NCBI GenBank assembly: GCA_037200685.1
Contig: JBBCIG010000017.1
Location: forward strand, 124,001 to 188,000
Source of the DNA: JAJKIP01 sp037200685
GTDB taxonomy: Bacteria; Bacteroidota; Bacteroidia; Chitinophagales; Chitinophagaceae
Direction of reading: 5' to 3'
Length of the DNA: 64,000 nucleotides
This document shows positions 46,792 through 55,634 of the stretch, in pieces. The notes under the pieces are model-generated. The model was not told where the DNA came from, made no database searches, and saw only the letters and a program-made list of their open reading frames with translations. The position numbers and the translations under genes are program-made. The first letter of the stretch is position 1, and every line of letters begins with the position of its first letter.

Positions 46792-47109
46792 TTACAGACT
46801 TTTCATCATAAGGTCTATTTTACCAAACAACTCTCCCACACCTAATGTGACCCAAATAATAAAGAGGGCAAGGACGATTTTAAACAATCCCATTCGTGGA
46901 ATAGAGAACCCGGTAATTTTTTTGAGAATTGCATTTACCGGGAGAAAATAAACGAATGAAAGAATAATGAGGAAGACGCCAAAGCCGGGATCGTTTCCCC
47001 AAAATGTATTTATAATTCCGGCTGCTAAAACCGCTGTTCCAAACAGCCAACTGATGATATTCAATGTAATTGATGGTTTATTGATGCTTGCTGCAGATTT
47101 GTTGTTCAT
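46792..47109 (-). CDS. Small membrane protein
   Basis: A 105-residue protein with three membrane helices (IISWLFGTAVLAAGIINTFW, FGVFLIILSFVYFLPVNAIL, IVLALFIIWVTLGVGELFG). No family recognised. Upstream of the DoxX-like gene on the same strand, so probably co-transcribed. Confidence 0.65.
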   Translation of the reverse strand: MNNKSAASINKPSITLNIISWLFGTAVLAAGIINTFWGNDPGFGVFLIILSFVYFLPVNAILKKITGFSIPRMGLFKIVLALFIIWVTLGVGELFGKIDLMMKSL

Positions 47110-47336
47110 GACTTTTAAAAATTTAGATAGCTTTTAGTTTGTTTTCTGTGAGGAGAAAATTTTTGTTTTGCAAATATAATTAAAAGTACTTTGTATTTCA
47201 AAGTGAATTTGAAAAAATAATTTTCCACCCCTTTCAGACCGACCCACCTCCGATATTCACCGGCCACGGATGAAAACCGTACCTCATTAAAACTTTTCCT
47301 ATTTTCATTGTTCTTACCGCAAAAAAAAATCGCAAC

Positions 47337-48653
47337 ATGAAATTTCTCCTTTTCATTTTTCTTTCCTGCTGTTTTATTGAGCTTAAAGCGCAATCAGATG
47401 AGATCTCATTAGAAAAAGCATTGTACGATCTTCCCGGTGTGCAATTCAAAAAATATTCAAACCCGGGTGATCTCTATCTCCGTTATCTTTTATCTGTCAA
47501 ACAACCGCTGGACCATCAGCACCCGGAAAAAGGATATTTCTATCAATCCGTTTTGCTCACGCATAAAGGTTTCTCCCGCCCCACCGTAATGGAAACAGAA
47601 GGATATGAAATGCGGACGGGCGGAGATGAAATTGAAAAAATACTCGGGGCGAACGACATTAATATTGAACATCGCTATTTCGGAAGTTCACATCCTGAAT
47701 CATTGCAATTTGAATTTCTCACCTACGAACAGGTGACTGCCGACCTGCACCACATCAACCAGCTTTTCAGAACTATCTATAAAAATAAATGGCTTAGTAC
47801 CGGCATCAGCCGTGGCGGCCAAACTGTTATCTTTTACAAATATTTTTATCCAAACGACATTGATGTGGCGATCCCTTATGTAGCGCCGCTCCCCAACAGC
47901 CTCGAGGATAAACGTATTTATCAGTTCCTCGATACAATGGGTTCCCCTGCATGCAGGCAACGGATGTTTAATTTTCAAAAATTCTTATTAGAACATGAAA
48001 AAGAAATACTCGAAAAATTGAAATGGCATGAAAAAGGTACGGGAGAAACTTTTGATTATTTCGGCAGCCTGGGTAAAGTATTTGAATACGGTGTGCTGGA
48101 ATATTCTTTTTCTTTCTGGCAAACGGGGTATGATCCCTGTGACAGCATCCCTGCCAACAATTCAGTAGAAGACTACCTTAATCATTTTATAAAAATAGAA
48201 GGGATAGACTGGATGTCGGATAAATCATTGGCGAAATGGGTAGCGCATAATTATATGTCGAGGATGCAAACAGGCTACTATGGTTATGACATTACCCGTT
48301 TTAAAAAATACCTGCATTATATCTCGGGTGAAAATCCTTCTGCGGCGCTGGCGCCGAATGATCTTTCCTATCCACCATTCGACAACAGTTTTGAGCAACG
48401 TGTACACAACTGGCTCGATGAAAACGGCAACAACATGCTCTATATCTATGGAAGCCGTGATACCTGGTCCGCCTGCCGTGTTATTGTTTCCGATAAGGTC
48501 AATTCAAAAACGTTTATGGTTCCCGGCGCTAACCACTATGAAGCAAGGATAAAAAATATGCCTGCTGCTATGCGTGAAGATTTTGCAACTTCTTTAAAAA
48601 AATTAATACAGTTGGATGTTGACCTGGGCAAATTGAAAAAGCAAATGAATTGA
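47337..48653 (+). CDS. Serine peptidase, family S37-like (tripeptidyl aminopeptidase)
   Basis: A 438-residue exported protein (signal FLLFIFLSCCFIELKAQ). An alpha/beta-hydrolase peptidase: STGISRGGQTVIFYKYFYP has the nucleophile Ser158, YIYGSRDTWSA Asp375 and VPGANHYEA His400. LSVKQPLDHQHPEKGYFYQ and INIEHRYFGSSHPE are typical of S37/S28-type peptidases that remove N-terminal peptides, often Pro-containing. Probably periplasmic peptide degradation. Confidence 0.88.
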   Translation: MKFLLFIFLSCCFIELKAQSDEISLEKALYDLPGVQFKKYSNPGDLYLRYLLSVKQPLDHQHPEKGYFYQSVLLTHKGFSRPTVMETEGYEMRTGGDEIEKILGANDINIEHRYFGSSHPESLQFEFLTYEQVTADLHHINQLFRTIYKNKWLSTGISRGGQTVIFYKYFYPNDIDVAIPYVAPLPNSLEDKRIYQFLDTMGSPACRQRMFNFQKFLLEHEKEILEKLKWHEKGTGETFDYFGSLGKVFEYGVLEYSFSFWQTGYDPCDSIPANNSVEDYLNHFIKIEGIDWMSDKSLAKWVAHNYMSRMQTGYYGYDITRFKKYLHYISGENPSAALAPNDLSYPPFDNSFEQRVHNWLDENGNNMLYIYGSRDTWSACRVIVSDKVNSKTFMVPGANHYEARIKNMPAAMREDFATSLKKLIQLDVDLGKLKKQMN

Positions 48654-48666
48654 GGTGAGTTTTTAT

Positions 48667-48799
48667 TTGCCCAACTGCATTGCTACTGGCATCGCCTGTT
48701 GCGTCGCACTCTTCAGGGTTCGGTAATTCTATTGGGCATTTTCGCAAATAACTCTATATTGGATTGCTTTGCGAAAGGGGTTTCGTAAATTTATGAGTT
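48667..48799 (+). repeat. Interspersed repeat R, copy 10, with promoter tail
   Basis: GCCCAACTGCATTGCTACTG, CATCGCCTGTTGCGTCGCAC, TCTTCAGGGTTCGGTAATTC then ATTG (48763-48766), 19 bases, TAAATTTA (48786-48793), reading into the next gene. Confidence 0.85.
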
Positions 48800-48811
48800 G
48801 TACGGCATTTA

Positions 48812-49349
48812 ATGACACAGCCAAACGAAACATATGAGATAGAAAGAACATGCATAGTATGCGGACATGCTGAGAGACTTGATGTGACAAAACGAGAGGT
48901 TGTTTTTGAATTGTTTGACATGAATAAATCATTTGGACAAGTATGCAAAAAAGTGTTCAACAACATCTTTTACAACAGCCTTTCAACGACCTGACCTTAA
49001 CTTTGAATTGTTCAAAGAATGGGCGACAAACTCGGACTTGCACTTAATGCCGCAGGACGAAGAACTCTTACTTGCCGATGAAAAATATGTGGACATGATT
49101 TTAGAAGTGCTTGACACAATGTCAATACCTGACCATAAAAGAGACTTATTAATGGACGCACTTTGTGTTATTGTTTACGACAATACAATTATGGACAATT
49201 CTCAAAGAGACGAACAATTGAAAAAGAGAGTTATTGGAGAACTTAATAAAAGACAAGGCAAATTAAGATTGGCTGACGATTGGATTATGGACTACATTAA
49301 AGACGTTGTTTATCCGCAACTTGACTTTGACAGACAAAACGCCTTATAA
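48812..49349 (+). CDS. Zinc-ribbon hypothetical protein, frameshifted
   Basis: The first frame gives ERTCIVCGHAER and stops at 48994; the second begins inside it and runs to 49349. Removing one A from the A6 run at 48947-48952 joins them and recreates VCKKCSTTSF, so the protein has a Cys-x2-Cys / Cys-x2-Cys zinc ribbon, then a helical domain (DLLMDALCVIVYDNT, EQLKKRVIGELNKRQ, DYIKDVVYPQLDF) of about 178 residues in total. This reconstruction strongly suggests an indel error. Function unknown; it is driven by an R-borne promoter. Confidence 0.75.
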
Positions 49350-49465
49350 CATTGGGTTTACGCCGCAGTTGGTGTTTTATTTCCCCAGGCGAGTCTCGGC
49401 AGTAGTGACAAACAAACTATATAAATGTAGCGCCGGACTCGCCGTCAGTAATAGAATCTTTGACT

Positions 49466-49580
49466 TACGCCGCGGTTGATGTTTTCTTCCACCAACCGCA
49501 CGAATCGTGATAGTCATCTATTTATTATAGGAAATTGTAAAGATCGGTTGCCGATAGGAGAAAACAGCGGCAACCGCGTA
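49466..49580. repeat. Composite palindrome S, copy 3
   Basis: Left arm CGCCGCGGTTGATGTTTTCT to ACCGCACGAATCGTG; right arm ATCGGTTGCCGATAGGAGAA to GGCAACCGCG. Each arm is a hairpin, and the two arms are complementary to each other, allowing a cruciform. A partial arm also lies at 49358-49380. Confidence 0.7.
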
Positions 49581-49616
49581 AACGATATAAAATAAAATGT
49601 TTTTTAAAATTCTCAA

Positions 49617-50105
49617 ATGGCAAATAAAAACAAAACTTCAACTATAGTATTCTCAGTCTATATTCTCCTGGTTTTCTATGTTTTTGGTGGGGGCATAGTA
49701 AATTCGTTAGTTGCCTACAGAACATGGCGTGCGGTAGGAGCAAATGAATTTCAAAAATTTCATGAAATTGATAGTTCGCTGATCATTCCGTTATTTGTTG
49801 TTTTCTTTTTCTTATCCTTCATCCCCCAGGTTTTATTATTTTGGTTTCGGCCGACGGTTATATCAAAACGGTTGGTTTGGTTAGCATTATTTTTTAATTT
49901 AATAGCCCTTGTATCAACTATAACCATCCAGATCCCCATTCAAAATGAACTCGGTAAAAAGTTTTCTTCAGAATTACTTGAAAGACTTATATCGACCGAT
50001 TTCATTTATAGAAGGATCCCCCTCTTATTATTGGCTATAATAAATTTTATAATGTTATATAAAGTAGTTGGGCATTCTGTTAATAAGCCAACCCCTTCGG
50101 CATAA
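49617..50105 (+). CDS. Hypothetical four-helix membrane protein
   Basis: A 162-residue protein with four membrane helices (IVFSVYILLVFYVFGGGIV, SLIIPLFVVFFFLSFIPQVL, LVWLALFFNLIALVSTITI, IPLLLLAIINFIMLYKVVG). It is preceded by composite palindrome S and followed by repeat T. No family recognised. Confidence 0.65.
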   Translation: MANKNKTSTIVFSVYILLVFYVFGGGIVNSLVAYRTWRAVGANEFQKFHEIDSSLIIPLFVVFFFLSFIPQVLLFWFRPTVISKRLVWLALFFNLIALVSTITIQIPIQNELGKKFSSELLERLISTDFIYRRIPLLLLAIINFIMLYKVVGHSVNKPTPSA

Positions 50106-50127
50106 GAAACTAATAGAATAACAGGTC

Positions 50128-50180
50128 AGCGACGAGTCCCTTTACACAAACCCACGCAGTGAGACTCGCCTGGAAACAAA
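50128..50180. repeat. Inverted repeat T, copy 3
   Basis: CGACGAGTCCCTTTACACAA and CCCACGCAGTGAGACTCGCC. Same layout as copies at 29434 and 37118, again right after a small gene. Confidence 0.7.
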
Positions 50181-50224
50181 AATGAAAAAGTAGCTGAAAA
50201 TTTTTATAACAGCATATGCACCTG

Positions 50225-51382
50225 TTATTTATTCGGCCACTGGTATACACCGGCGACAACACGAATAACCTCACGCATAAAATCATTGCTGTTATCATTA
50301 TTCGTCATGATCACCACACCACTTCCGCTGACGGCATAACAAACCGCATAACAGGAAAAACCTTCATTGCCGCCGCTGTGCATAAAACGAAATGATTCAC
50401 CAACACCATCTACGCCAAACCCGAGGCCGCTTCCTCCCGGCACTTTGGTGAGCATATTGATAGCCGTAGCCTGCTGTAAAATGCCAGGATTACCATTATA
50501 CGAAGCGCTGATATCAAGCATAAAACGTGAGAGATCGGAAGCAGTTGTCCAAAGACCGGCCGCAGCCAGCTCGGGGTACAAATGATAACCGCCTTTCACC
50601 ATCTTACCATTGTTATGATATCCTCTTGCCGCCAGCAGATCTTTTTGCGGTGAGAGTCGAAGATCAAAACTGCTTTGATCCATTCCTGCTTTGTCGAGTA
50701 TGGTCTCTTTCATAAAAGTTGAAAAATCCCGGCCACTGATCTCTGTCATCAACAATTGTAAAATAGTATACCCACCACCTGAATACATTTCCTTGCTGCC
50801 CGGAATAAAAGTTACCCGCACCGGTTTTGAATTGGAGGATCGTTCACCATCGAGTATTTGTTGCAGGTTGGGAAGTTTGCTGCCCGGTTCATACCCTGCA
50901 AAACCATGAACAGTCAAACCCGCAGTATGACTGAGTATGCGGCGCGGTGTAACTTTTTCCGTCACCGTGAATTTATTATCCGGCAACTTCCAACTGGTAA
51001 GCTGGGTATTGATATCAGCATCCAATAAAAGTCTGTTGTCTTCCGCTAATCGCAATGCAGCCGCCGCTGCGAGTGGTTTTGAAATAGATGCAGCCTGGAA
51101 AAGAGTAGCAGTATCAACTTTTGCCGCACCCGATTTATTTGCAAACCCAAAACCATCCGCCCATACAATACTACCATGATCAAACACAGCGACACTCACA
51201 CCCGTAATTGCAAATGCATTCATGTTGGTAACAATAGCTTTTACAATGCTGTCCGTTCTGTTTATTGAAAGTGGATTGCTTTTAGCTACTATATCCTGGC
51301 CCCGGCAGAGAATAGAAGATAATACCAGGCAGCAACAGTAAAAAATCCGGATACTCTCATAGAATGCAGTCATCCCAAACAT
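50225..51382 (-). CDS. Serine hydrolase, class C beta-lactamase-like
   Basis: A 385-residue exported protein (signal peptide near IFYCCCLVLSSILCRGQ). Beta-lactamase/transpeptidase-like (PF00144): ASISKPLAAAAALRLAEDN has Ser99-x-x-Lys102, EMYSGGGYTILQLLMTEISG has the Tyr-x-x motif, FMHSGGNEGFSC the His-x-Gly element. Such proteins are mostly peptidases or esterases, not resistance enzymes. Monocistronic. Confidence 0.9.
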   Translation of the reverse strand: MFGMTAFYESIRIFYCCCLVLSSILCRGQDIVAKSNPLSINRTDSIVKAIVTNMNAFAITGVSVAVFDHGSIVWADGFGFANKSGAAKVDTATLFQAASISKPLAAAAALRLAEDNRLLLDADINTQLTSWKLPDNKFTVTEKVTPRRILSHTAGLTVHGFAGYEPGSKLPNLQQILDGERSSNSKPVRVTFIPGSKEMYSGGGYTILQLLMTEISGRDFSTFMKETILDKAGMDQSSFDLRLSPQKDLLAARGYHNNGKMVKGGYHLYPELAAAGLWTTASDLSRFMLDISASYNGNPGILQQATAINMLTKVPGGSGLGFGVDGVGESFRFMHSGGNEGFSCYAVCYAVSGSGVVIMTNNDNSNDFMREVIRVVAGVYQWPNK

Positions 51383-51450
51383 TTTTACAATATACTCTTC
51401 TGCGGTTATAAATGTTACAGGTCATCAAAAAAGAGCATCAAATATTTTAT

Positions 51451-51583
51451 TAGCCCGACTGTAGTGCTACTAGCATCGCCTGTTGCGTCGCACTCTTCAG
51501 GGTTCTATAATTCTATTGAGCATTTTCGCAAATAATTCTATATTGGTGTGTTTTGCGAAAGCGGTTTCGTAAATTTATGAGTT
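51451..51583 (+). repeat. Interspersed repeat R, copy 11, with promoter tail
   Basis: AGCCCGACTGTAGTGCTACT, GCATCGCCTGTTGCGTCGCA, CTCTTCAGGGTTCTATAATT, then TGTG, 19 bases and TAAATTTA (51570-51577). Confidence 0.85.
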
Positions 51584-51613
51584 GTAGGCAACCTTATTTG
51601 ACTACACTTTACT

Positions 51614-52273
51614 ATGCAAACAGGACAATCTCAAATTGACAAACTCATTGAATTCAAACAAAAAGACAAGTTTTCAACAAAGGCTTGGAACGACAGAGGT
51701 TTAAATCCTTCAAGTAGTGAATTGTGCAATAAATTGACACAATTTTTTAATTCATCAGCAGACAATTTAATAAAATGCAATAAACTTAAAATCGTCAAGT
51801 CAACAATTAAAAATTACTTTGAAACAAGACCTTTCAAAATTCAACAAACTTGACTATGATACAGAAGAAAAGGAATTTATCTGCGACTTATTCCACGAAT
51901 TATCGACTATTGCCGACATTGATTTCAAGGACGATTTAAATAAGTGGTTATATGGTTCTGTTCTGACAACTTTATTAAAACTAAAAAACATTTTAAACCC
52001 TGAAAAAATTGTAGAGACCTTAACGCAGCCTTGTACAAATTGTGGGACACAACTCGAAGCTACATATTGAAAAAAGAAAACGGTATACTTCAAAGTAGCT
52101 ATTATGTTGTAAGATGCAAAAATTGCAGAGAATTAAATTTGCTTTCTTGTGGGCCAAACATAAAGCAACTAAAGTTTGGAGACTATGAATATGTAGAAAC
52201 TTTAAGTACAAGTGAATATACTTACGAACAAGCTTTGGTTAGACTTGAGCAAATCAAGTTTTTTAGAAAATAG
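51614..52273 (+). CDS. DUF4844-like protein with zinc ribbon, frameshifted
   Basis: Three overlapping frames reassemble to one protein of about 220 residues. N-terminal part: IDKLIEFKQKDKFSTKAWND and TIADIDFKDDLNKWLYG suit DUF4844 (moderate confidence). C-terminal part: PCTNCGTQLEA and VRCKNCRELNLLSCG form a Cys-x2-Cys pair of knuckles. One extra A in GAAACAAGACC near 51824 and one base near 52066 break the frame. It lies between an R promoter and composite palindrome S, with inverted repeats at its ends (see findings). Confidence 0.72.
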
Positions 52274-52312
52274 TTTTGGGTCGACAAAGAAAGGCTGCCT
52301 ACAACATTTTTT

Positions 52313-52424
52313 CACGCCGCAGTTGGTGTTTTCTTCCACCAACCGCACGAATCGTGGGATCTATTCATTCATAGAAAATTCGTGAAGACCAGTTGCCGGT
52401 GGAAGAAAAACACCGGCAACGGCA
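52313..52424. repeat. Composite palindrome S, copy 4
   Basis: Left arm hairpin GTTGGTG-TTTTCTTC-CACCAAC, then CGCACGAATCGTG; right arm ATTCGTG then hairpin GTTGCCGGTG / CACCGGCAAC and GGC. The two arms complement each other, so the whole forms a cruciform of about 110 bases. The best-preserved copy. Confidence 0.8.
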
Positions 52425-52447
52425 TAACGACAACAACAATAATAAAA

Positions 52448-52891
52448 ATGAATACAATATTTGACAAAACGACAAGAGACGGATTAATAAATAGAATTAA
52501 TTCACTCAATGAGAACAGCACGGCGCAATGGGGCAAAATGAATGTTTATCAAATGATAAAACATTGCAGGCTTTGGGAAGAAATGATGCAAAATAAACAA
52601 AATTTAAAACAGGTATTTATTGGTAAAATATTTGGGAGAATGGCGTTGAAAAAAGTATTAAAAGATGATAAACCATTAAAGCGAAGTACACCCACTATCC
52701 CATCTCTTATTATTAAAGAATCAGGCGACATAGCATCAGAAAAAGCAAAATGGATCGCTAACCTCCGGCTATATGAAAATTTTTCCAACCCAAACTTTGT
52801 ACATGTTTTTTTCGGAAAAATGACAAAAGAACAAATTGGACAAATGGTGTATAAACACAGTGACCATCATTTAAGACAGTTTAATGCCTGA
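52448..52891 (+). CDS. DUF1569 (DinB-like) protein
   Basis: A 147-residue protein from ATG 52448 (frame open upstream to 52382 inside palindrome S). WGKMNVYQMIKHCRLWEEMM, LRLYENFSNPNFVHVFFGKM (with the following TKEQIGQMVYKHSDHHLRQF) is the DUF1569 pattern of a four-helix DinB-like fold with three His residues for metal. Function unknown; related proteins act as thiol-dependent enzymes. Confidence 0.85.
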   Translation: MNTIFDKTTRDGLINRINSLNENSTAQWGKMNVYQMIKHCRLWEEMMQNKQNLKQVFIGKIFGRMALKKVLKDDKPLKRSTPTIPSLIIKESGDIASEKAKWIANLRLYENFSNPNFVHVFFGKMTKEQIGQMVYKHSDHHLRQFNA

Positions 52892-52934
52892 GGCAAAGCG
52901 AATGAAAAGGACCGTTAATATTTTAATATAATAT

Positions 52935-53315
52935 ATGACTACAAAAACCGAACCTGCAGCAATAAGATTTATACGCTCCCTCGCAATAGGAGTTCTGCTA
53001 AGTATGCTATTTTTCTACAGTACTCACGTATTCGGCACCTGGCAAATTGAAAACTACCGACCCGATCCTGAAACAACCGGCACCGTCCTGCTTCACAATA
53101 AATGCGCAGTTTTCGGAAACATACATACACTCAGGCCTAATACAGAGGTTTCAGGCATGGGCGAAGGTATAGACGGAACTAAACTCAGTGGCAGCTTTAT
53201 GATTTTTTTTGATGGACATATTGATGGCATGGTAATTCTTTCGCTCCTGCTGGGCGTAGCGATTTTCGCCTTGCGCAATATGATAAAAAACAAGCGGCAA
53301 TCGAAGACTGCATAA
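52935..53315 (+). CDS. Hypothetical membrane protein
   Basis: A 126-residue protein with an N-terminal helix (SLAIGVLLSMLFFYSTHVFG), an external segment with one Cys, and a C-terminal helix (MVILSLLLGVAIFALRN) followed by a basic tail. Family not recognised. Confidence 0.65.
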   Translation: MTTKTEPAAIRFIRSLAIGVLLSMLFFYSTHVFGTWQIENYRPDPETTGTVLLHNKCAVFGNIHTLRPNTEVSGMGEGIDGTKLSGSFMIFFDGHIDGMVILSLLLGVAIFALRNMIKNKRQSKTA

Positions 53316-53340
53316 TACTGTAAAACTCCAGGCTTCTATT

Positions 53341-54129
53341 TTACTTCTTCTTTCTTAAATAAACATTGCCCCCGACCGATCTCAGCATGATGTCCGGTCC
53401 TCCCCCGTTTATTTTTCCAATGGCCCTTTTTTTCTCATTATCAGTATTCGTTGAAGCAGATGGGTCTTTGACGATAGCAAAGTCTGAATGTACTTCGCCA
53501 AATTCAGTTTGCAGGCTTGCGTTTGCTTTCAGGTCGCCTGGAAAACTTACATCGATGATACCCATTACATTGCTGAAAGCAGACGGTGTATTCTTTTTAC
53601 CGGGGTTGATATCAACCGTAATGCCACCATATTTTGTATTCGCCAATACAGAACCAATGATCCCGGACATAGTGATGTTTCCATTTACAATGGAAACTTC
53701 ATGATCACCACTCACATTCTCCACCACAATATCACCCGCCGTCAAAACTTTCACCACTACCGAAAAATTCTGGGGAACTTTTATCACCAAATTCATGATC
53801 CTCGGTTTTTCTACCTTAATGGTTACGATGTTGTTCTTTTCGGAAATATCTACATTGCTGCTTTTGCTTGACGGATCTTTTACCTGGTCTTTATCTTTTG
53901 TAGAAGGTATATTATTGGGATAGTATGGGCCAGTAGCAGTTACCAATACTTCTTTCCCCGGATAACTTATCACTTTTACAGATCCATTGAAAATATCTAC
54001 ATCTAATTTCCCCGCTTTGGAAGGTGCTGATAGTTTAACGGTCAGTTGCTCCGTCTTTTGGCTATTACCGGTTTTAAAATTCACTAAAGCCAGTATGGCA
54101 ATTACCAGTATTTTAATATGTTTATTCAT
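53341..54129 (-). CDS. DUF4097-like putative adhesin, exported
   Basis: A 262-residue protein with signal peptide (ILVIAILALVNFKTGNSQ). Beta-solenoid-like repeats (VVVKVLTAGDIVVENVSGDH, VSIVNGNITMSGIIGSVLAN) and a Gly-rich end are the DUF4097 pattern. These genes often sit in ECF sigma operons; here it follows the HEAT anti-sigma gene by 64 bases. Confidence 0.8.
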   Translation of the reverse strand: MNKHIKILVIAILALVNFKTGNSQKTEQLTVKLSAPSKAGKLDVDIFNGSVKVISYPGKEVLVTATGPYYPNNIPSTKDKDQVKDPSSKSSNVDISEKNNIVTIKVEKPRIMNLVIKVPQNFSVVVKVLTAGDIVVENVSGDHEVSIVNGNITMSGIIGSVLANTKYGGITVDINPGKKNTPSAFSNVMGIIDVSFPGDLKANASLQTEFGEVHSDFAIVKDPSASTNTDNEKKRAIGKINGGGPDIMLRSVGGNVYLRKKK

Positions 54130-54193
54130 CTTCTGATTATTTATTTCACCTGTTCAATCACTTATTTTACTTTTTCACCTTTATAAATTTGCA

Positions 54194-55012
54194 TTACAGT
54201 GTAGCGGATAGTTCAAGTTTTTTTACAGTCTGTTCCAATTTCTTTTTCACGATGGGGTCTATACCCTGGTTCTCCAATAATTTTTTAAGGGATATTACAG
54301 ATTTTTTCTCCTGCAATTTCAACATCGCATCCGCCAAAGCCACCTGCATCAGTTCTGACTCCTGGTTGATCAGCGAGCTGACGAGGCCCTCCCGCACTTT
54401 TGGGTTATCCGCCAGTTGAACTAGTGCATCTAAGGTTACTAATCTCACATTCTCGTTGTCATCATTATTCAGTGTTGTAAGCAATGCATCTATTACTTTG
54501 TCATCCACACGCTTCAATTCCCTGGTATAGCTTACCGCCTTCATACGCTCAGTAGCGGTATTGTTTTCGAGCATACTCAGCATTGCTATTTGTTTTATAT
54601 CATTTACTTCCTGGCTTAAATTTTTGATAGAATTTTTACGTGGCATAGAAATCAAGTATGCCGTCAAAGCGCCGAAACAAATTAATACTATTGAATAAGC
54701 CCAATTATACTTTGGTTTATATACAAATAGGCTGGCTATCCTACTCCAGGTAGTCGGCGAATAAGAAACGTCGCCATGCTTTTGCCCCAGTTCAAAAGAT
54801 TTGAGCATAGACTGGAAATTACTTTTCAACTCCGGGCTCGTAGCAGGCACTTTTTTTTCATCCATCAACCCCCACACCTGTTTTATCTCTTCAAATTTGG
54901 CGGCAAAGGCTGGTGAAGTATGCAGCAACTGTTCTACTTCTTTCCGCTCTGCATCCGGAAGATGATTTTGCAGGTAATCCACTATTCTAATTTCTATATC
55001 AATATTTTCCAT
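54194..55012 (-). CDS. Anti-sigma-like membrane protein with HEAT repeats
   Basis: A 272-residue protein. Residues 1-75 are a short cytosolic region with an anti-sigma-like start (YLQNHLPDAERKEVEQLL) but no zinc HxxxCxxC motif. One membrane helix (about 104-122) leads to an outside domain of HEAT-like repeats (VIDALLTTLNNDDNENVRLV, TLDALVQLADNPKVREGLVS, SLINQESELMQVALADAMLK). It lies 5 bases after the sigma gene, suggesting it binds that sigma factor. Confidence 0.82.
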   Translation of the reverse strand: MENIDIEIRIVDYLQNHLPDAERKEVEQLLHTSPAFAAKFEEIKQVWGLMDEKKVPATSPELKSNFQSMLKSFELGQKHGDVSYSPTTWSRIASLFVYKPKYNWAYSIVLICFGALTAYLISMPRKNSIKNLSQEVNDIKQIAMLSMLENNTATERMKAVSYTRELKRVDDKVIDALLTTLNNDDNENVRLVTLDALVQLADNPKVREGLVSSLINQESELMQVALADAMLKLQEKKSVISLKKLLENQGIDPIVKKKLEQTVKKLELSATL

Positions 55013-55017
55013 AACCG

Positions 55018-55560
55018 TTATAATTTTTTATATAACTTTTTTAATTCCTGTATAGCCCTGAATACTTTTATTTTCACATTACCTTCAGTGGTTTTCAATA
55101 TTTCCGCAATTTCTTTATAAGGCAATTCCTGGTATTTGCTCAAAAACAATACTTCACGCTGATCGGCCGGTAACCGTGCAATCGTTTCTTCCAATTGGAT
55201 CCTTGTTTCATTTTTCTCAAAATTTCTTTCCAGCTCATGCTCCGTAAATTGATTTTCATTACCAGCGAAATCGGCTTTATAAACCATCCTGTTATTTTTC
55301 TTTACCGAGTTGATCAATGTATTTCTCGCTATCTGGTACATCCATGCCCTGAATGCGCCATCATCGGAAAAAGTATGCCTGTTCTTAAGCATCAGGTAAA
55401 ATACCGTTTGCACCAGGTCTTCACTTTCCGCCTGCTGGCCTGTCTGGTGAAATAAATATCCAAATAAGGGTTGATGGTACCTTTCAAACAACAAACTCAT
55501 TTTACCGAGATCGCCATTTTTTACCAGTAGCATTAAGTTATTATCTGTTAATAAATCCAA
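55018..55560 (-). CDS. ECF RNA polymerase sigma factor
   Basis: A 180-residue sigma-70 of the ECF type. Region 2: LLFERYHQPLFGYLFHQTGQ, ESEDLVQTVFYLMLKNRHTF, AFRAWMYQIARNTLINSVKK. Region 4: LPADQREVLFLSKYQELPYK then EIAEILKTTEGNVKIKVFRA. First gene of a sigma / anti-sigma-HEAT / DUF4097 cluster; likely cell-envelope stress control. Confidence 0.94.
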   Translation of the reverse strand: MDLLTDNNLMLLVKNGDLGKMSLLFERYHQPLFGYLFHQTGQQAESEDLVQTVFYLMLKNRHTFSDDGAFRAWMYQIARNTLINSVKKNNRMVYKADFAGNENQFTEHELERNFEKNETRIQLEETIARLPADQREVLFLSKYQELPYKEIAEILKTTEGNVKIKVFRAIQELKKLYKKL

Positions 55561-55634
55561 TTAGTAAAGTCCTTTTGTTTTAACACGTTGACTATTTATT
55601 ATTACATACACATTCCGGAATAAAGTAAAATAAC

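Noticed and set aside
50225..51382. Antibiotic-resistance beta-lactamase
   Set aside because: The motifs (Ser-x-x-Lys, Tyr-Ser-Gly) fit the broad serine hydrolase family, and nothing shows lactamase specificity.
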